9,330 nucleotides of DNA from Planctomycetia bacterium (GTDB taxonomy: Bacteria > Planctomycetota > Planctomycetia > Pirellulales > UBA1268), in contig RGVT01000081.1 of assembly GCA_010027105.1 (NCBI GenBank), positions 1 through 9,330 on the forward strand, written 5' to 3'. A model generated the notes under the pieces. It had not been told where the DNA came from, did no database searches, and saw nothing but the letters and a program-made list of their open reading frames with translations. Within the stretch, counting starts at the first letter, position 1. Every line of letters starts with the position of its first letter. A program made the position numbers and the translations under genes. Below are positions 1-6,732 of the stretch, piece by piece.

Positions 1-1767
1 TCGCCGCGGGCCGTCGTCACCGGGATGGTGATCGGCGGCGTGATGTCGATCTCGAATCTCTACGTCGGCCTCAAGACGGGCTGGGGGCTCGGCGTCACGA
101 TCACCGCCTGCATCATCGCCTTCGCCGTGTTCCGGGTGCTCGAGAGCGTGGTGCCCGCCTGGCGCGACCGGCCGTTCACGATCCTCGAAAACTACACGAT
201 GAGCAGCGCCGCGAGCGCCGCCGGCTACATGTCGAGCGCCGGCCTCGTGTCGGCGATCCCCGCGCTCTACCTCACGACGGGCCGCCTGCTCGAGTGGTGG
301 GAGATCGGCCTGTGGCTCGCGGCGCTCTCGATGCTCGGCGTGTTCATGGCGATCCCGCTCAAGCGGCAGTTGATCAACGTCGACCAGCTCCCCTTCCCCT
401 CGGGCATCGCCACCGCCGAGACGCTCCGCAGCATGCACGGCGCAGGGGGCGAGGCCGTGGCCAAGGCGCGGTCGCTCTTCGGCGCGGGGCTCGCAGGCGC
501 GGTCGTGGCCGTGTGGCGCGACCTCGTGCCGCGGTTCCAGGGGATCGCGGCGTGGGCGTTTCCGGCGGAGGTGCCGTTCTGGCCGTCTGCGTTCGGCCGC
601 GACCTGCTCGCGAAATACACGATCGGCATCGAGGGCTCGCTCGTCATGGTGGCCGCCGGGGCGATCATGGGGATGCGGGTCGCGGCGTCGATGCTCGTGG
701 GCTCGGTCGTGTTCTACGGGATCATCGGCCCGATCCTCGTGGAGCGCGGCATCGCCCAGCCCGGCTACCGCGGGATCGTGTCGTGGGTGCTCTGGCCCTC
801 GACGGCGATGATGGTGGCCTCGGGGCTGCTCTCGTTCGCGCTCAAGTGGCGGACGGTGCTCCGCGCCTTCGGCGGCCTCTCGCGGCTCGTGGGTCGGGCC
901 GGCGAGACGCCCGACGATCCGCTGGCCCACGTCGAGGTGCCGTCGTCGTGGTTCGTGGCGGGCACGCTCGCCTCGGGCGCGGCCTGCGTCGTGCTCGGCC
1001 ACTGGCTCTTCGGCGTCACCTGGTGGATGGGCATCCTCGCCGTGGTCGTCACGTTCCTGCTCTCGATCGTGGCGGCGCGGGCCACCGGCGAGACCGACAT
1101 CACGCCGATCGGCGCGATGGGGAAGATCACGCAGTTGATCTACGGCGTCGTCGCCCCCTCGAACATCACCACGAACCTGATGACGGCCTCGATCACCTCG
1201 GGCGCCGCCTCGCACGCGGCAGACCTGCTCACGGATCTCAAGAGCGGCTACCTGCTCGGCGGCAACCCACGACGGCAGACGATCTCTCAACTCTTCGGCG
1301 TCGTCGCCGGCACGATCGTGAGCGTGCCGGCATATCTGTTCGTCGTGCAGCGGAATCCGGAGCGGCTCGGATCCGAGGCCCTGCCGGCCCCCTCGGCGAA
1401 GGTCTGGGCGGGCGTCGCCGAACTGCTCGCCAAGGGGATCCACGCCCTGCCCGAGGGCGCCCTCGCGGCGATCGTCGTGGGCGCCGCGCTCGGCGTCGCG
1501 CTCACGCTCCTCGAGGAGCGCGGCCCGACATGGCTCAGGCCGTGGCTCCCCTCGACCACCGGCCTCGGGATCGCGGGTGTGATCCCCGCCTTCAACTCGA
1601 TCGCGATGTTCGCCGGCGCCCTCGCGGCCTGGCTCTATGCCCGGGCCCGCCCCCGGGATGCCGAGGCCTACACGGTGCCCGTCTCGAGCGGCCTGATCGC
1701 CGGGGAATCACTGATGGGGGTGGCGATCATCCTCGGCATCGAGATCACGAAACTACTCGCCGGCTGA
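1..1767 (+). CDS. OPT-family oligopeptide transporter, 5' truncated by window edge
   Basis: This is an integral membrane transporter of the OPT superfamily, whose prokaryotic members are predicted to import peptides or metal chelates with protons. The frame is open from base 1, so the true start lies upstream; the ATG at 25 is internal, because it falls inside the first conserved helix (GGVMSISNLYVGLKTGWGLG). About 588 residues are present. Family landmarks in order are ENYTMSSAASAAGYMSSAG near 190-243, the loop LPFPSGIATAETLRSMHG near 388-441, GETDITPIGAMGKITQLIYG near 1087-1146, a DLKSGYLLGGNPRRQ loop near 1237-1278, and a C-terminal SGLIAGESLMGVAII segment near 1687-1731. Many hydrophobic stretches fit 12 or more membrane helices. 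The stop lies 7 bp from the stop of the opposing M20 gene, and no terminator hairpin is seen there. Substrate cannot be told from sequence. The family call is firm. Confidence 0.92.
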   Translation, partial: SPRAVVTGMVIGGVMSISNLYVGLKTGWGLGVTITACIIAFAVFRVLESVVPAWRDRPFTILENYTMSSAASAAGYMSSAGLVSAIPALYLTTGRLLEWWEIGLWLAALSMLGVFMAIPLKRQLINVDQLPFPSGIATAETLRSMHGAGGEAVAKARSLFGAGLAGAVVAVWRDLVPRFQGIAAWAFPAEVPFWPSAFGRDLLAKYTIGIEGSLVMVAAGAIMGMRVAASMLVGSVVFYGIIGPILVERGIAQPGYRGIVSWVLWPSTAMMVASGLLSFALKWRTVLRAFGGLSRLVGRAGETPDDPLAHVEVPSSWFVAGTLASGAACVVLGHWLFGVTWWMGILAVVVTFLLSIVAARATGETDITPIGAMGKITQLIYGVVAPSNITTNLMTASITSGAASHAADLLTDLKSGYLLGGNPRRQTISQLFGVVAGTIVSVPAYLFVVQRNPERLGSEALPAPSAKVWAGVAELLAKGIHALPEGALAAIVVGAALGVALTLLEERGPTWLRPWLPSTTGLGIAGVIPAFNSIAMFAGALAAWLYARARPRDAEAYTVPVSSGLIAGESLMGVAIILGIEITKLLAG

Positions 1768-1774
1768 TGGCACG

Positions 1775-2974
1775 TCACGCGGTCACGACGCCGCACAGGA
1801 TCCGCGCTGCCTCGTCGACTTCGTCGAGCTCGATCCATTCGTCGGCCGTATGCGCCTGGGCGATCGAGCCGGGGCCGAAGACCACGCTCGGCACGCCGGC
1901 TGTGGCGAAGATGCTCGCGTTGGTGCCGTAGCGGGCGGCGGTGCGGCGGCACTCGATGCCGCAGGCGCGGCCGGCCCGCTCGAGCGATTCGAGGAGACCG
2001 TCGTCAACCGCCTCGGGCAACCCGGCGCTCTCCACGAACGGATCCTCGTGATCGATCCGCGCGCCCGGCGCGGCCGCCGCGACCCGTCGAATCACCTCGT
2101 CGCGGGCGTCTCCGGGCGACTCTCCCGGCACGAGCCGCCGGTCGATTTCGAGCACGACGAGGTCGGGCACGAGATTCACACCCGTGCCGCCGCGGATCGT
2201 GCCCACGCTCAACGTCGGCGGCCCGCAGGAATGGTCGGGCCGCCGCCTCAGGAGTTCCCGCGCGAGGTCCTCGATCGCGAGCACGGCCCGGCCCGCCGGG
2301 TAGATCGCGTTGTCGCCCTGCTCGGGAAACGCGCTGTGGCAGGCACGGCCATGGATGCGAATCCGCCAGCGCACGGCCCCCTTGTGCTGGGTGACGATGT
2401 CGAGGCCGGTCGGCTCGGCCACGATCGCCGCGGCAGGCGGTCCGCCCACGAGGTCGCGAGCGGCCGCATCGGTCGCCGGGTGGCCGGCCGGCGGCTCGGC
2501 CCACAATCGGGCGATGGCCCTGGCGCCGGTGAAGCCGAACTCCTCGTTGACCGTCGCCGAGAAGACGACGGTCTTCGTGCGGGGCACCGGCGCGGCCTGC
2601 AGCCGCGCGAGCGCCGCGAGCATCGCCGCCATGCCCCCCTTCACGTCGCACGCGCCGCGGCCGTAGAGCCGGCCGTCGCGCACGAGCGGCGCAAACGGCT
2701 CGATCGTCATGCCGTCGGCGGGCACGGTGTCCTGGTGGGCGTCCCAGAGGATGACGGGAGCGCCCGGCACGGTCGCATCGAGCCGGGCGACGACGTTGTC
2801 GCGGCCCGGGGCCACGGGCTGCCGCGCCCAGGGAAGGCCGGCCGCCGTGCACCGCTGCACGAGGTAGTCCGTCACGCGGGCCTCGAGATACTCGGGCCCC
2901 GCAACGTCGCGGCCCATCGGATTGACGCTCGGCCGCCGAACGAGATCGGCGAGCGTGGCGACGTGGTCTGTCAT
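1775..2974 (-). CDS. M20-family metallopeptidase / amidohydrolase (ArgE/DapE/ACY1 type)
   Basis: A 399-residue cytosolic zinc hydrolase that should cleave an amide bond in an N-acyl amino acid or small peptide. The M20 metal ligands are all present: H80 and D82 in DAHQDTVP, bridging D110 in GRGACDVKGG, the catalytic pair E144-E145 in TVNEEFGFTG, E187 in VAEPTG, and H375 in AQAHTADEW. The lid/dimerisation domain runs roughly over residues 195-305, with the conserved H213 in GRACHSAFPEQGDNA. No signal peptide is seen. The start is the ATG at 2974, with GGAGG 3 nt upstream (complement of 2978-2982). The frame stays open far upstream, but that part has low-complexity Arg-rich composition and no homology sense. 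It is divergent from the exported-protein gene at 3080 and convergent with the transporter. Acetylornithine deacetylase, succinyl-diaminopimelate desuccinylase and a general peptidase are all possible, so no gene symbol is given. Confidence 0.93.
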   Translation of the reverse strand: MTDHVATLADLVRRPSVNPMGRDVAGPEYLEARVTDYLVQRCTAAGLPWARQPVAPGRDNVVARLDATVPGAPVILWDAHQDTVPADGMTIEPFAPLVRDGRLYGRGACDVKGGMAAMLAALARLQAAPVPRTKTVVFSATVNEEFGFTGARAIARLWAEPPAGHPATDAAARDLVGGPPAAAIVAEPTGLDIVTQHKGAVRWRIRIHGRACHSAFPEQGDNAIYPAGRAVLAIEDLARELLRRRPDHSCGPPTLSVGTIRGGTGVNLVPDLVVLEIDRRLVPGESPGDARDEVIRRVAAAAPGARIDHEDPFVESAGLPEAVDDGLLESLERAGRACGIECRRTAARYGTNASIFATAGVPSVVFGPGSIAQAHTADEWIELDEVDEAARILCGVVTA

Positions 2975-3079
2975 GTGCCTCCACGGTACCAAAAAAGAGG
3001 AGGTTTCTTTTCCGGGACGCCGGCGTCGTGCTACCATTCCGCGTCCGGGACGTCCCGGCGCCGGTTCTCGAGGTGTGTC
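2975..3079. promoter_or_regulatory. Divergent promoter region with palindrome and repeated 9-mer
   Basis: These 105 bp separate the starts of two divergent genes and must hold promoters for both. TCCGGGACG occurs at 3011-3019 and again at 3044-3052, 33 bp apart. The second copy forms part of the perfect 14-bp palindrome CCGGGACGTCCCGG at 3045-3058. A TACCAT at 3032-3037 could be a -10 box for the rightward gene, but no good -35 is found at the right distance. A poly-A/purine tract at 2990-3003 makes the left half AT-richer. The regulatory role is inferred from position and symmetry only. Confidence 0.4.
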
Positions 3080-4021
3080 ATGTTCCGTGGGCTCCTGTTC
3101 GTCGTGGCCTGCGCCGTCGCGGCGGGTTCCTCCGGGGAAGTCGCGGCGCAATCGTCGCAGGACGAAAAGGAGATTCACGCCGCTGCAGCCGCCTACCTGG
3201 AGGCCCTCGCCCGCGGCGACGGCAAGGCGCTGGCCGCGCTCTGGACGGCCGACGGCGACATCGTCGACGCTCACGGCGTCGTCATGAAGGGGCGCGAGAC
3301 GGTCGGGCCGTCGGCGCTCCCGGATCCGGGGGCCGCCAAGCCCGAGTACCGCGTGCACGACACGAGCCTGAGGTTCCTCACGCCCGACGTGGCCCTCGAG
3401 GACGGCTCGATCGACGTCGTCGTGCCGGGCGCCGGACTGCCGCAGAAGGGACGGTTTTCGGCCACCTGGATCAGGCAGGGCGGGACCTGGAAGCTCGCGG
3501 GCCTGCGCGAGGCGCAGCTGCCGGAGGCGACCGGTGCGGCCCAGCTCGCCGACCTCGACTGGATGGTGGGCGACTGGACGGTGGTCGACAACGCCCCGGC
3601 CGGCGCCGCGGGCCCGCCGCGGCCCACGATCGAGGTCACCGTCCGCTGGAACGCCGGCCGCACGTTCCTGCTCCGCGACATGAAGATCACGCCCGTCGCC
3701 GCGAACGGCGCCGAGCCGCCGGCCCCGCTCCACGTGAGCCAGCGGATCGGCTGGGATCCGCTCTCGCGGCAGATCCGCTCGTGGGTGTTCAGCGCCGACG
3801 GCGGCCACGGCGAGGCGTTCTGGAGCCGCGACGGCGGTTCGTGGATCGCCCGCACCACCGCAGTGCTGCCGGACGGCAGCCAGACGTCGTCGCTCAACGT
3901 CTACACGTACGACGGCAAGGACCGCTGCACCTGGCAATCGTTCCACACCCACGCCGGCGGCGAGCACCTGCCGCCGGTCAACATGACGATGATCCGCAAG
4001 CCGGGGAGGCCCGTGAAATGA
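3080..4021 (+). CDS. Exported two-domain protein, DUF4440/SnoaL-like (SgcJ/EcaC type) plus DUF1579-like
   Basis: A 313-residue protein with an N-terminal signal peptide: a short positive start, a hydrophobic core at residues 4-16 and an Ala-rich cleavage zone ending near VAAQ at 21-24. Residues about 27-148 look like an NTF2-fold DUF4440/SnoaL-like domain: a helix with YLEALARGDGKALAALW, then a ADGDIVDAHGVVMKGRE strand-turn and a C-terminal ATWIRQGGTWKLAGLRE strand pair. Residues about 155-308 start with LDWMVGDWTV and resemble the beta-rich DUF1579-type domain (WxxGxW opening, many paired strands). No catalytic residues can be named, and the function is unknown. The ATG at 3080 is chosen because GAGG at 3070-3073 sits 6 nt before it and the signal peptide begins there, although the frame is open upstream. 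The stop overlaps the next start as ATGA, implying translational coupling. Domain assignment is by pattern recognition only. Confidence 0.8.
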   Translation: MFRGLLFVVACAVAAGSSGEVAAQSSQDEKEIHAAAAAYLEALARGDGKALAALWTADGDIVDAHGVVMKGRETVGPSALPDPGAAKPEYRVHDTSLRFLTPDVALEDGSIDVVVPGAGLPQKGRFSATWIRQGGTWKLAGLREAQLPEATGAAQLADLDWMVGDWTVVDNAPAGAAGPPRPTIEVTVRWNAGRTFLLRDMKITPVAANGAEPPAPLHVSQRIGWDPLSRQIRSWVFSADGGHGEAFWSRDGGSWIARTTAVLPDGSQTSSLNVYTYDGKDRCTWQSFHTHAGGEHLPPVNMTMIRKPGRPVK

Positions 4022-4773
4022 ACGCCGTTTCCCCGTCCCTCGCCAGGCGCGTCGGCGCGGCCGCGCTGCTCGCGGCCGGCTGCCTCACGGCCGCCGCCCA
4101 GCCGCCCGCGCCGGCCGGCGACCCGCCGCCGGACGTGGCCGCCCCGCAGGACGACGCCGCGAAGAAGGCCGAGCTTCTCCGCAGCCCGCGCTGGCGGCGG
4201 GCCGTGTTCGAGCTCGGAGACTGGCTCGACACCCAGCAGATCTATCCGCCGAAGCAGATCGTGAAGATCAAGAGCGACTTCAACCACCGCGTGGCGAGGA
4301 TGTCGTCGTACGAACTCGAGTATCTCCTCGAGGATCTCGAGCAGAAGTTCAAGGTGATGGACTCGCCCGAGGCGAAGGACGCCCGGGCCTGGGTCGGCCA
4401 GTATCTCTCCGCGATGTCCGATCGAAAACGCGAGGAGGTGCTCAAGGACATCCCTGACGTCGTGAAGATGTCGTCGGGCGAACTCTCGCAGGAGATCCAG
4501 AAGATCGAGGCGAAGCGGCAGTCGCTCCAACGGCAGCAGGCGGCCTTCGACCAGACCCGCCAGCAGCTCGTGGAGCAGGCCCGGGAGGCGCGGCAGCTCA
4601 CCGCCCAGGCGGCGGCCGCCGCAGCCGCGCAGGCCAACAGTGCCCCGGCCTACTCCCCCTACCGCAGCGACGGCGGCGGCAAGCCTCCGTTTTCCGACAG
4701 CCACGGCGGCGGCATGTCGATCGGCGTGGGCCCGTGGGGCGCCTACGTCGGATTCTCGGTGGGGAACTTTTAA
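4018..4773 (+). CDS. Exported helical/coiled-coil protein of unknown function
   Basis: A 251-residue protein that I do not recognise by name. Residues 1-28 form a signal peptide. C22 in LLAAGC could be a lipobox, but the -3 residue is Ala rather than the usual Leu, so ordinary cleavage after AAAQ at 25-28 is equally possible. A Pro/Ala-rich linker (29-48) is followed by a charged helical region (49-150), a Gln/Arg-rich coiled-coil segment (about 155-195), a poly-Ala run near 198-204 and a Gly-rich tail ending in SIGVGPWGAYVGFSVGNF. Two segments beginning MSSxEL (residues 95 and 151) look like a degenerate internal repeat. Translation starts at the ATG at 4018, overlapping the upstream stop by 4 nt, with GGAGG at 4005-4009 and an 8-nt spacer. 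It is therefore probably made together with the upstream exported protein and acts in the same envelope process. That role is inferred. Confidence 0.85.
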   Translation: MNAVSPSLARRVGAAALLAAGCLTAAAQPPAPAGDPPPDVAAPQDDAAKKAELLRSPRWRRAVFELGDWLDTQQIYPPKQIVKIKSDFNHRVARMSSYELEYLLEDLEQKFKVMDSPEAKDARAWVGQYLSAMSDRKREEVLKDIPDVVKMSSGELSQEIQKIEAKRQSLQRQQAAFDQTRQQLVEQAREARQLTAQAAAAAAAQANSAPAYSPYRSDGGGKPPFSDSHGGGMSIGVGPWGAYVGFSVGNF

Positions 4774-4783
4774 CACGCAAAGC

Positions 4784-4808
4784 ATCGGCATCCTGCCGAT
4801 CTTTGTTT
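4784..4808 (+). terminator. Terminator-like hairpin after the exported-protein pair
   Basis: ATCGGCA (4784-4790) pairs with TGCCGAT (4794-4800) around a 3-nt TCC loop and is followed by CTTTGTTT. It lies 10 bp past the stop at 4773. The stem is only 7 bp and the T tract is interrupted, so the intrinsic terminator is plausible rather than strong. Read on the other strand, the hairpin is followed by CTTTGCGTGTT and may also help to end cysD transcription. Confidence 0.5.
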
Positions 4809-4809
4809 G

Positions 4810-4852
4810 GCGAACCTCCGTTCGCTCGCGAGGGCCGGGCATCCAGCCCGGC
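4810..4852. repeat. Two further inverted repeats in the convergent gap
   Basis: GCGAAC (4810-4815) pairs with GTTCGC (4820-4825) around CTCC. GCCGGGC (4834-4840) pairs with GCCCGGC (4846-4852) around ATCCA. Neither has a T tract. With the terminator-like stem just before them, they make three consecutive hairpins in about 70 bp. This could be a dispersed intergenic repeat or a 3'-end block between convergent transcripts. Which of the two cannot be told from one copy. Confidence 0.5.
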
Positions 4853-4866
4853 GGCGGGCGCGAAAA

Positions 4867-5772
4867 TCAGAAATAGCCTTCGCGCTTCTTCTTCTCCATC
4901 GAGCCGGCCTCGTCCTTGTCGATGAGGCGGCCCTGCCGTTCGCTCGTCGTCGTGACGAGCATCTCCTCGATCACCTCCGGCACCGTCACCGCCGCGGATT
5001 CATGGGCCGCCGTGAGCGGATAGTCTCCCATCGTGCGGAACCGCACCCGCTTCATCACCGGCCGCTCGCCCGCGTGCAGCCGGAACCGATCGTCGTCGAC
5101 CATGATCAACTGTCCCTCCCGCTCCACCACCGGCCGCTGGGCCGCGAAATAGAGCGGCACGAGCGGGATCTTCTCGCGGTGGATGTACTGCCAGATGTCG
5201 AGCTCGGTCCAGTTGGAGAGCGGAAACACGCGGATGTTCTCGCCGCGGTTGATCCGGGTGTTGTAGAGATCCCAGAGCTCGGGCCGCTGGCTCTTCGGGT
5301 TCCACTGGTGATTCGCGTCGCGGAAGGAGAACACCCGCTCCTTGGCCCGCGATTTTTCCTCGTCGCGGCGGCCGCCGCCCAGGGCCGCGTCGAAACGATA
5401 GGTGTCGATCGCGTCGATCAGGGCGTGCGTGTTCATCGTCGGGGTGTACACGCTGCTCGGATAGTCGAACGGGTTCATGCCGGCGGCGAGCGCCTTCTCG
5501 TTCACATGGACGATCAGCCTGAAGCCGTGCTCCGCGCAGAACCGATCGCGAAACTCGATCATCGCCCGGAAGTTCCACGTGGTGTCGATGTGGAGCAGCG
5601 GAAAGGGCACGGGCCCCGGCGCGAAGGCCTTGCGGGCGACGTGCAGCATGCACATCGAATCCTTGCCGATCGAGTAGAGCAGCACGGGGTTCTCGAAGGC
5701 GGCCGCCACCTCGCGGATCGTGTGGATCGCCTCCGCTTCGAGAGCGTCGAGATTGCGGAGCGAATAGGTCAT
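4867..5772 (-). CDS. cysD: Sulfate adenylyltransferase subunit 2 (ATP sulfurylase small subunit)
   Basis: CysD catalyses the adenylyl transfer from ATP to sulfate, giving adenylylsulfate (APS), the first step of assimilatory sulfate activation. It acts in the cytosol as a heterodimer with the GTPase CysN. The protein has 301 residues, close to the usual length of about 302. It carries the PP-loop nucleotide-binding motif YSIGKDSMCMLH (residues 33-44), HIDTTWNF (61-68), the GGGRRDEEKSRAKERVFSFR block (132-151), LSNWTELDIWQYI (185-197) and RFRTMGDYPLT (244-254), ending in the typical KKKREGYF tail. The ATG at 5772 gives the standard N-terminus (LRNLDALEAEAIHTIREV). There is no clear Shine-Dalgarno sequence, and the frame happens to be open further upstream through the regulator gene. 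It lies 23 bp after the NhaR-type gene, in the same direction. No cysN or cysNC follows; the next gene is convergent. Confidence 0.97.
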   Translation of the reverse strand: MTYSLRNLDALEAEAIHTIREVAAAFENPVLLYSIGKDSMCMLHVARKAFAPGPVPFPLLHIDTTWNFRAMIEFRDRFCAEHGFRLIVHVNEKALAAGMNPFDYPSSVYTPTMNTHALIDAIDTYRFDAALGGGRRDEEKSRAKERVFSFRDANHQWNPKSQRPELWDLYNTRINRGENIRVFPLSNWTELDIWQYIHREKIPLVPLYFAAQRPVVEREGQLIMVDDDRFRLHAGERPVMKRVRFRTMGDYPLTAAHESAAVTVPEVIEEMLVTTTSERQGRLIDKDEAGSMEKKKREGYF

Positions 5773-5795
5773 GGCCGAGGAAAACGCACGGCAGA

Positions 5796-6695
5796 TCAGG
5801 TGAACAGGCGGCGCTTGGCCTGGTCGGCGATCAGCTTCACCGCGGGGTGCGTGATCCGCCGCTCGACCGATATGGCATAGAACTTTTCCCGCACCTTGTC
5901 GAGTTCGCCGATCCAGGCCACCTGATAGCGGCGGCAGATCTCCTTCCGCATCACCGTCGGGGCCGCGAACAGGCCGAGGCCGTGCTCTCCGAGCGTCTGC
6001 AGCATGGCCATGTCTTCCACCTCGCCGACCACGTTCGGCTCGATCTGGTGGACGTCGAACCACTGGTCGAGCGACTGGCGGACGGCGGTGTTGGTCGTCT
6101 GCAGGAGCATCGGGGCGCCGTGCAGCGACCGGGGAAAATCCGGACGCACGTCGCGGGCGAACTCCGCACTGCCGTAGATGGAGACGCTCGTCTCGCCGAG
6201 CAGGTGGCTGAAGGCCCGTACCCGCAGCGAGGGCATCATCGGCGTGTCGGCGATCACGATGTCGACTGCGTGGACCGCGAGCTCCCCCAGCAGCCGCTCC
6301 GTCTTGTCGATCCGCACGTGCAGCCGGAACGCCGGCCGCATGGCGAGCGCCGGCTCGAGGAGCCGGTAGGTCGTGAGCTTCGGCAGGGCGTCGGAAATCC
6401 CCACGCGAAACCGCCGCGGCGAGCGCTGCGGCTCTCCCTTCACCGACTGCAGCAGTTCGCGGCCGAGTGAAAAGATCTCGTCGGCGTAGCGGAAGACCTT
6501 TTCCCCCTCGACCGTGAGTTTCAGATGCCGGCCCTGCCGCTCGAAGAGTTTCTGCCCGAGCGACCGCTCGAGCGCGCGGATCTGCGCGCTGACCGTCGGC
6601 TGAGCCACATGCAGGGCCTCGGCGGCCTTCGAGACGCCGTGCTCCTTGGCGACGGTCCAGAAGTACAAAAGGTGATGGTAGTTGAGCCATTCCAT
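5796..6695 (-). CDS. LysR-family transcriptional regulator, NhaR type
   Basis: A 299-residue DNA-binding regulator. The N-terminus, MEWLNYHHLLYFWTVAKEHG, and the winged helix-turn-helix (about residues 18-45, including SKAAEALHVAQPTVSAQIRA) are typical of the NhaR subgroup. Residues about 92-295 form the effector-binding domain with conserved subgroup blocks such as LPKLTTYRLLEPAL, DKTERLLGELAVH, FPRSLHGAPMLL, SLDQWFD and REKFYAISVERR. The start at 6695 is set by this conserved N-terminus; the 39 codons upstream are open but read through the end of the carbonic anhydrase gene. No clear Shine-Dalgarno is seen, only a weak GACGAG far upstream. It lies 37 bp after the carbonic anhydrase gene and 23 bp before cysD, so co-transcription is likely. 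NhaR of enterobacteria controls sodium/proton antiport, but no antiporter gene is here, and the target genes are unknown. Confidence 0.92.
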   Translation of the reverse strand: MEWLNYHHLLYFWTVAKEHGVSKAAEALHVAQPTVSAQIRALERSLGQKLFERQGRHLKLTVEGEKVFRYADEIFSLGRELLQSVKGEPQRSPRRFRVGISDALPKLTTYRLLEPALAMRPAFRLHVRIDKTERLLGELAVHAVDIVIADTPMMPSLRVRAFSHLLGETSVSIYGSAEFARDVRPDFPRSLHGAPMLLQTTNTAVRQSLDQWFDVHQIEPNVVGEVEDMAMLQTLGEHGLGLFAAPTVMRKEICRRYQVAWIGELDKVREKFYAISVERRITHPAVKLIADQAKRRLFT

Positions 6696-6732
6696 GCGGG
6701 CGCTGCACTCGTCAAGAAATTCCCGTCCGCCG

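Noticed and set aside
294..1931. Long rightward Arg/Gly-rich frame across the transporter gene.
   Set aside because: A high-GC shadow frame with no domain; the transporter in the other frame has clear family motifs.
1850..3079. 410 codons open in frame upstream of the DUF4440-like protein.
   Set aside because: Antisense to the M20 gene and would bury the signal peptide; the site at 3070-3073 supports the start at 3080.
2975..3967. N-terminal extension of the M20 enzyme to 730 residues.
   Set aside because: The extension is antisense to the exported-protein gene, is Arg/Gly-rich without family pattern, and the family N-terminus with a GGAGG site fits the ATG at 2974.
5773..6708. Extension of cysD through the regulator gene to give 613 residues.
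   Set aside because: It is the out-of-frame shadow of the NhaR-type gene; the CysD family begins at the ATG at 5772.
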